From Pseudoxanthomonas japonensis (GTDB taxonomy: Bacteria; Pseudomonadota; Gammaproteobacteria; Xanthomonadales; Xanthomonadaceae): a DNA stretch of 64,000 nucleotides. The position numbers and the translations under genes were made by a program. Under the pieces are notes generated by a model. The model was not told where the DNA came from. It made no database searches and saw only the letters and a list, made by a program, of their open reading frames with translations. Below, piece after piece: positions 59,037 through 64,000 of the stretch (positions are counted from its first letter, which is position 1; each line of letters starts with the position of its first letter). The stretch lies in the NCBI RefSeq assembly GCF_010093445.1, contig NZ_PDWW01000009.1:1-64000 (forward strand), given 5' to 3'.

Positions 59037-60406
59037 GCGCTGCCCTCGCCTATACCGATTCCTCCCCCAACGCGCGTCCGCTGCATGTGCTCGAACGCGC
59101 GCAACTGGCGACCTGGCGCGCGACGCAGTCGCCGGCGGTGAACGCCTGGATCGACGCGCAGAATTTCACCGCGTCGCCCGGCTCGCTGCTGCCGCTGCCG
59201 GGCGAGAACGGCCTGGCCGGCGCGGTGATCGGCATCGGCGACGCGCTCGATCCGTATGCCTATGCGCATGCCCCGTTCGGTTTGCCTGCGGGCGACTGGC
59301 AGGTCGCCAGCGACCTGTCCGCCGAGGCACGCACCGCGCTGCAACTCGGCTGGGGCCTGGGCAGCTACCGGTTCGACCGCTACAAGCAGCCGCCGCGCAA
59401 GCCGGCGCGCTTGGTGTTGCCGCAGGCCGATGCCGAAGCGCTGGACCTGCTGGCCGCCAGCCTGCAGGTGCGCGACCTGGTCAACACGCCGACCGAGCAC
59501 ATGGGTCCGGACGATCTGGAAGCCGCGGTGCGCGACCTCGCCGCCACCCATGGCGCCGAGGTGGAGGTCGTTGCCGGAGACGCGCTGCTGGCGCAGAACT
59601 TCCCCGCCATCCACGCGGTGGGCCGCGCCTCGCACCGCGCGCCGCGGCTGATCGCGCTGCGCTGGGGTGATGCCTCGCGGCCGCACGTGGCGCTGGTCGG
59701 CAAGGGCGTGTGCTTCGACACTGGCGGCCTGGACATCAAGCCGGCCGACGGCATGCGCCACATGAAGAAGGACATGGGCGGCGCGGCGCACGCGATCGCG
59801 CTGGCGCGACTGGTGATGGCGCGCAACCTGCCCGTGCGGCTGACCCTGCTGGTGCCTGCGGTGGAGAACAGCATCGGGCCGAACGCGTTCCGCCCCGGCG
59901 AGGTGATCGCCACGCGCAAGGGGGTCAGTGTCGAGATCGACAACACCGATGCCGAAGGCCGCGTGATCCTGTGCGACGCACTGACCTACGCCGGCGAGCA
60001 GGCGCCCGACCTGTTGCTGGACTTCGCCACGCTCACCGGCGCGGCGCGCATCGCACTGGGCCCCGACCTGCCGGCGCTGTTCGCCAACGACGACGCGGTG
60101 GCCAACGACTGGATCGCCGCCGGCGAGCGCATGCGCGACCCGGTGTGGCGCATGCCGCTGTGGCGTCCGTACCTGCGCTATCTCACCAGCGGCATCGCCG
60201 ACCTGGCCAATGCCGGATCGCGCATGGCCGGCGCGGTCACTGCGGCGCTGTATCTCGAACGCTTCGTGCCGGACGGCATGGCGTGGGCGCACCTGGACGT
60301 CTACGCGTGGAACGACAGCGATCGCGCCGGACGCCCGGCCGGTGGCGAAGCGCTGGCGCTGCGCAGTGCGTACGCGATGCTGAAGGCGCGCTACGCGGCC
60401 GACTGA
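59033..60406 (+). CDS. M17-family leucyl aminopeptidase-like protein
   Basis: 457 residues. The C-terminal catalytic domain shows LVGKGVCFDTGGLDIKPADGMRHMKKDMGGAAH (metal-binding Lys/Asp and the active-site Lys), NTDAEGRVILCDALTYA (Asp and Glu ligands, Arg) and LDFATLTGAARIALG. These are the metal and bicarbonate-binding sites of M17. It releases N-terminal residues from peptides in the cytoplasm and is coupled to the HAD gene. Its end overlaps the convergent GGDEF gene by 16 bases. Confidence 0.92.
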   Translation: MSAALAYTDSSPNARPLHVLERAQLATWRATQSPAVNAWIDAQNFTASPGSLLPLPGENGLAGAVIGIGDALDPYAYAHAPFGLPAGDWQVASDLSAEARTALQLGWGLGSYRFDRYKQPPRKPARLVLPQADAEALDLLAASLQVRDLVNTPTEHMGPDDLEAAVRDLAATHGAEVEVVAGDALLAQNFPAIHAVGRASHRAPRLIALRWGDASRPHVALVGKGVCFDTGGLDIKPADGMRHMKKDMGGAAHAIALARLVMARNLPVRLTLLVPAVENSIGPNAFRPGEVIATRKGVSVEIDNTDAEGRVILCDALTYAGEQAPDLLLDFATLTGAARIALGPDLPALFANDDAVANDWIAAGERMRDPVWRMPLWRPYLRYLTSGIADLANAGSRMAGAVTAALYLERFVPDGMAWAHLDVYAWNDSDRAGRPAGGEALALRSAYAMLKARYAAD

Positions 60407-62103
60407 TCGCCGGCGGGGTCCAGCGTTGCGGTTTCAACGCGGTTGCGGCCGGCGCGCTTGGCGCGGTACAGCGCCGCGTCGGCCTGCCGCATCAGGCTTT
60501 CGCCGAGCCCGCCATGCTGCGGGAACATCGCCACGCCGATCGACACGGTCACCGGCGGCAGTTCCTGCCCCAGGTGCGTCACCCGCATGCCTTCCACGCC
60601 GGCACGGATCGCCTCGGCGCGCGCCTGCACGGTGATCGGGTCGGCTTCGGGCAGGATCAGGGTGAACTCCTCGCCGCCGTAGCGGCAGGCGATGTCCTCG
60701 TCGCGCGACAGCGCCTGCAGCAGGCGACCGAACTCGGACAGCAGCGCATCGCCGCCGGCATGGCCGTGCAGGTCGTTGAAGCGCTTGAAGTGGTCCAGGT
60801 CCAGCATCATCAGGCCCAGCGGCATGTGCCGGCGCTCGCAGCGCGCCAGTTCGCGCGCCAGCGATTCTTCCAGGTAGCGGCGGTTGAACAGGCCGGTCAG
60901 CGGCTCACGGATCGACTGCACGCGCAGGCGCGCCTGCAGCTCCAGGCTGGAGAGCGCCATCGACAGCTGCTCGGCCGCCGTCTTCACCAGATCCATCCGC
61001 GCGAGGAAGGCATCGTCGTGGCTGGACAGGTACAGCAGGCCCAGCTGGCTGCCCTGCGCGATCAGCGGCACGCAGGCGTAGCTGGGCGTGGCACCCAGCG
61101 ACGGCGTGGCCACGTGGCTGCACGGCAACAATTCGTGATGCGCGCGATGCACGTGCGGCTGGCCGCGACGCAGCGCCCAGCAATCGGGCAGCGGGAACAT
61201 CGCCGGTCCGTTGATCGCGTGCTCGCCCCAGTGCGCGACTTCTTCCGCGTAGTCCTGCGAGGCGCGGATGCGATACAGCGTGCCGCCGGTGTCCGGCAGC
61301 AGCCGCGAGAAGTACTGCGTGGCCAGGCCGATGGCCTCTTCGGCGCGCACGCAGCTCTGCAGCATGCCGCCGTAGCGGCTCAGTTCATTGAGGTCGGCGC
61401 CATGCTGTTCCAGCGCCTGGATGTTGCGCAGCAGGTCGCCGCGCGCGTCGTCGCCATCGGCCTCGGCGCGGGCACGGTGGCGGATTTCGGCGACCAGCCA
61501 GCCGTAGACCACCGCGATGATGACCAGGCCCAGCGGAATGCCGAGGATCGCCAGTGCGCGCAGCAGGTTGGCGCTGCTGCGGCTGGATTCCGCGCGCTGT
61601 ACGAGCAGTTGCTGCTCGCTGGCCACCAGTTGGCGGGCCTGCGCGCGCAGCGCGGCCGACGTCCGCCGCACTTCCTGACCGATGGACCGCTGCGCCGAGA
61701 CAAGCCCGCCGGTGGCGTAGTTGCCCAGCGTGGCATCCATCTGTCCGAGCCGACGCTCGATCTCGAGTTTCCACGCCAGCACCCGCCGGCTCTGGTCGGG
61801 GTTGTCGCGTACCAGCGCGTGCAGCTTCGCCAGCAGTTCGGGCAGGTCGCCGCGGCTGCGCTGGTAGTCGGCCAGGTAATCGACGTCGTCGGTGAGCAGG
61901 TAGCCGCGCTGCGCAGCTTCGCCATCGCGCAGCTGCGCCTCGATGGCGACCACGAGGGCGATCACTTCGTTGGTGTGCGACACGCGGTTGGCGTCGACGA
62001 TGAAGCGCTGCGCGCCAAGCACGACGCCCACGCCGACCGCGACGAAGATCAGGGCGGCCGCGAGCAGGCCGAGACGGTTGGCAAGACGACGACGCTGGGG
62101 CAT
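60391..62103 (-). CDS. Diguanylate cyclase with CHASE3, GAF and GGDEF domains
   Basis: 570 residues. Transmembrane helix at about 11-30, CHASE3-like extracytoplasmic helical domain to about 180 (QLRDGEAAQRGYLLTDDVDYLADYQRSRGDL), second helix 183-205, GAF-like domain to about 400, and GGDEF to about 560. The active site is YGGEEFTLILPEAD, and RDED five residues before it is the inhibitory I-site. It therefore should synthesise cyclic di-GMP and be product-inhibited. The sensory ligand is unknown. Confidence 0.92.
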   Translation of the reverse strand: MPQRRRLANRLGLLAAALIFVAVGVGVVLGAQRFIVDANRVSHTNEVIALVVAIEAQLRDGEAAQRGYLLTDDVDYLADYQRSRGDLPELLAKLHALVRDNPDQSRRVLAWKLEIERRLGQMDATLGNYATGGLVSAQRSIGQEVRRTSAALRAQARQLVASEQQLLVQRAESSRSSANLLRALAILGIPLGLVIIAVVYGWLVAEIRHRARAEADGDDARGDLLRNIQALEQHGADLNELSRYGGMLQSCVRAEEAIGLATQYFSRLLPDTGGTLYRIRASQDYAEEVAHWGEHAINGPAMFPLPDCWALRRGQPHVHRAHHELLPCSHVATPSLGATPSYACVPLIAQGSQLGLLYLSSHDDAFLARMDLVKTAAEQLSMALSSLELQARLRVQSIREPLTGLFNRRYLEESLARELARCERRHMPLGLMMLDLDHFKRFNDLHGHAGGDALLSEFGRLLQALSRDEDIACRYGGEEFTLILPEADPITVQARAEAIRAGVEGMRVTHLGQELPPVTVSIGVAMFPQHGGLGESLMRQADAALYRAKRAGRNRVETATLDPAGDQSAA

Positions 62104-62207
62104 TCCGTGGGGGACGCGACAGAGTTCCCGGGCAGACTAGGTGGCAACGTACCGCGGGACAACCCGGCGCACGCCCGAACTGCCAACCACGGCACATCTT
62201 CGCCGGG

Positions 62208-62810
62208 CTACAGCCACCCGCGCTGGCGTGCGAGCCGGTACGCCTCGATGCGGTTGGCTACGCCCAGCTTGCCGATCGCCTCGGACAGGTAGTTGCGCAC
62301 GGTGCCCTGCGAGAGGTTCAGCTGTTTGGCGATATCGCCCGCCGACTGGCCTTCGCCGGCGAGCCGCAGTACTTGGCGTTCGCGGTCGTTGAGCGGATCG
62401 GCGTCGGACCAGGCTTCCAGCGCGAGTTGCGGATCGATGGCGCGCCCCCCGCGATGCACCTTGCGCAGCGCCTCGGCCAGGTCTTCGGCGGGTGCATCCT
62501 TCAGCAGGTAGCCGGACACGCCCGCATCGAGCGCGCGCCGCAGGAAGCCGCCGCGCGCGAACGTGGTGACGATGACGACCTTGCACGGCAGTTCGTGCCG
62601 CTGGATGCGCTGGGCGAGTTCCAGGCCGCTGAGGCCCGGCATCTCGATGTCGGTGACCAGCAGGTCGGGCTTCAGCCGCTGCAACTCGCGCCAGGCGGTC
62701 TCGCCATCCGGCGCGCTGCCGACCACCTCGATGTCGGTCTCCATGCCCAGCAGTGCGGTAAGCGCGCCACGCACCATGGCCTGGTCTTCGGCGAGGAGTA
62801 CGCGGATCAT
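62208..62810 (-). CDS. DesR-like NarL/FixJ response regulator
   Basis: 200 residues. Receiver domain with LLAEDQAMVRGAL, phospho-acceptor Asp in LLVTDIEMPGLSG, IVTTFA and LLKDAP (Lys). The LuxR-type output domain is LNDRERQVLRLAGEGQSAGDIAKQLNLSQGTVRNYLSEAIGKLGVANR. It is similar to DesR-type regulators that control membrane-lipid desaturases, and its cognate kinase gene follows upstream on the same strand, separated by an R3 repeat pair. Target genes are not in the window. Confidence 0.9.
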   Translation of the reverse strand: MIRVLLAEDQAMVRGALTALLGMETDIEVVGSAPDGETAWRELQRLKPDLLVTDIEMPGLSGLELAQRIQRHELPCKVVIVTTFARGGFLRRALDAGVSGYLLKDAPAEDLAEALRKVHRGGRAIDPQLALEAWSDADPLNDRERQVLRLAGEGQSAGDIAKQLNLSQGTVRNYLSEAIGKLGVANRIEAYRLARQRGWL

Positions 62811-62876
62811 CGGGAGGCCGGAAGGGAAGGATCGGGTGACACGCTAGCAAATCATCGAGATGAAGTGGACCGCTCG

Positions 62877-63027
62877 TTGTAGGAGCGACGTAAGTCGCGA
62901 CCGCAAGGCTTGAGCTCTCTGATATACCGGCGGAAAGAAGGGGTATCCGTGTGCAACCGACCGCACCGCTTCGATCGTCCTCACTGGAACCGACGCAATG
63001 CGGTCGCGACTTACGTCGCTCCTACAG
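62877..63027. repeat. Inverted pair of GTAGGAGCGACGTAAGTCGCGACC repeats (family R3)
   Basis: TTGTAGGAGCGACGTAAGTCGCGACCG starts at 62877 and its reverse complement CGGTCGCGACTTACGTCGCTCCTACA starts at 63001. They lie between the regulator and kinase genes and could form a long stem, partially separating their expression. Same family as 56164-56280. Confidence 0.85.
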
Positions 63028-64000
63028 TGCCTTCGTCTTGCGTCGCAGTGCGTGCCGGCTCGTCCTCCCGCGACGGCAGCGGCAGCACGATCTCCACGCA
63101 CGTCCCCTGCCGCAGCGTCGAATCGATGCGCAGGCGACCGCCGCGCGACTCGACCCGCTCGCGCATGCCACTCAACCCGTTGCCCGGCACGGCGGCGCTG
63201 CCGACGCCGTTGTCGCGGATGCGCAGCCGCACATGCTCGTCCGTCGATGCGAGCGACACCTCGGCGAGCGTGGCGCGGGCGTGGCGCTGGATGTTGGTGA
63301 CCGCCTCGCGCAAGGCCAGGGCAAGGACGGTTTCGAGATCCGGCGGCACGACGGCCTCCTGTGCGTCGTAGCGCAGGGTGACGCCGTCCGACTCCAGCAG
63401 CAGCTTCGCCGATGCGAGTTCGGCCGCCAGGCCGGCGGCACGGATGCCGGTGACCGCGCGACGGACCTGCGCCAGCGCATCGCGGGCGACGCGGCTGACC
63501 TCGACGATCTCGTTGCGTGCGGCCTGGGGATCGCGCTCGATCAGGCGACCGGCGAGATCCGACTTCAACGCCACCAGCGAGAGCGTGTGGCCGAGCAGGT
63601 CGTGCAGGTCGCGGCCGATGCGTTCGCGCTCGGCGAGCGCAGCGAGGCGGCGGACTTCCTCGTGCGACAGCTTCAGCTCCGCACGCTTGCGCACGGTCTC
63701 GGACTGGAAATAGTTGCCGGTGAACACCGCCACCGAGATGATCGCGGTCAACACCGGGACGAACACCGGGAACCCCAGCCACACGGACAGGCCGTAGTAC
63801 GTCCCCAGCAATGCCGCCAGCGCGACCAGCCGCGTCCACAGCGTGCCGGGCAGCAGCGCGACGAACGCCGCCGCATAGATGATGTAGGTGTTGGAGAAGG
63901 CGTTGTACGCCATCAGTCCGCAGCCGAGCGCGGCGATGCCCAACGTGCACAGCACCCGCGTCATCGCGCTGCCGCGGTATGCGAGGAAGTACATCGGCAG
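63011..64000 (-). CDS. DesK-like sensor histidine kinase (5' end outside window)
   Basis: At least 327 residues, open at the right edge. Several hydrophobic helices (VLCTLGIAALGCGLMAYNAF; YIIYAAAFVALLPGTLW; LVALAALLGTYYGLSVWLGFPVFVPVLTAIISVAVF) are followed by the H-box ERERIGRDLHDLLGHTLSLVALKSDLAG, with the phospho-acceptor His, and the ATPase part (LREAVTNIQRHARAT, LRIRDNGVGSAAVPGNGLSGMRERV). This is the HisKA_3 type of DesK, a thermosensor of membrane state. An internal ATG at 63994 lies six bases from the edge, and the frame stays open beyond it. Its C-terminus runs into the R3 repeat, so the last codons are repeat-derived. Confidence 0.9.
   Translation of the reverse strand: MPMYFLAYRGSAMTRVLCTLGIAALGCGLMAYNAFSNTYIIYAAAFVALLPGTLWTRLVALAALLGTYYGLSVWLGFPVFVPVLTAIISVAVFTGNYFQSETVRKRAELKLSHEEVRRLAALAERERIGRDLHDLLGHTLSLVALKSDLAGRLIERDPQAARNEIVEVSRVARDALAQVRRAVTGIRAAGLAAELASAKLLLESDGVTLRYDAQEAVVPPDLETVLALALREAVTNIQRHARATLAEVSLASTDEHVRLRIRDNGVGSAAVPGNGLSGMRERVESRGGRLRIDSTLRQGTCVEIVLPLPSREDEPARTATQDEGTVGAT

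Noticed and set aside
59710-62292. 860-codon plus-strand frame over the aminopeptidase and GGDEF genes
   Set aside because: Shadow of two convincing genes.
1-64000. tRNA or rRNA genes
   Set aside because: No T-loop/anticodon arrangement or rRNA-like sequence noticed; a covariance-model scan would settle it.

Overview
The window looks like the chromosome of a gamma-proteobacterium of the Xanthomonadaceae type (Pseudoxanthomonas, Stenotrophomonas, Lysobacter and relatives). Supporting signs are the high G+C core, small families common in that group (DUF3247-, DUF6165- and DUF2789-like proteins), a class II ribonucleotide reductase split into nrdJa and nrdJb, and several families of palindromic intergenic repeats, one with its own REP-associated tyrosine transposase. 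The genus cannot be settled from the sequence alone. No rRNA, tRNA or CRISPR array was seen.

Layout. 1-270 is the tail of an IS110-type transposase cut by the window edge. 0.3-14.7 kb is a housekeeping and stress-response stretch: soxR with a clear SoxR box and a divergent FMN reductase, an ABC exporter, a DJ-1/PfpI protein, a 6-phosphogluconate dehydrogenase, hydrolases, an ECF42-like sigma factor beside a VOC and a MmcQ/YjbR protein, and apt. 14.7-36.5 kb carries an orphan IS5-type N-terminal domain, a second ECF sigma factor, an MFS pump, a glycosidase, a membrane Ser/Thr kinase with a large C-terminal half, a nucleotide-sugar dehydrogenase whose catalytic cysteine is replaced by histidine, a divergent MalT-like LuxR regulator, and several secreted proteins. 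36.5-40.6 kb holds a secreted M28 aminopeptidase, a flavin-type oxidase and an FKBP isomerase, laced with palindromic repeats; a RAYT gene sits between two copies of one repeat.

40.7-48.3 kb is an accessory region. It contains two unrelated proteins with PD-(D/E)XK nuclease signatures, a protein with a HEPN-like RDxxxxH motif, an orphan barstar-like inhibitor, and a compact three-gene minus-strand unit (46226-48330): a nuclease-like protein followed by two small proteins that are paralogs of each other. From about 44.3 to 48.3 kb base composition drops to roughly half G+C, against about 70% in the core, which suggests transfer. The three-gene unit is the best candidate here for an undescribed, possibly defensive, system.

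48.3-52.7 kb is the nrdJ locus. nrdJa is preceded by two sites resembling NrdR boxes, 31 bp apart centre to centre. It is separated from nrdJb by a histone-H1-like gene and a repeat array, and one interspersed repeat lies in frame inside nrdJb. 53.2-64 kb holds a DegP/DegQ-type protease, a DUF883/YqjE-like membrane operon, an AI-2E-type transporter, a long gene-free zone built of nested inverted repeats, a HAD phosphatase coupled to an M17 aminopeptidase, a GGDEF protein and a DesK/DesR-like two-component system that runs off the right edge.
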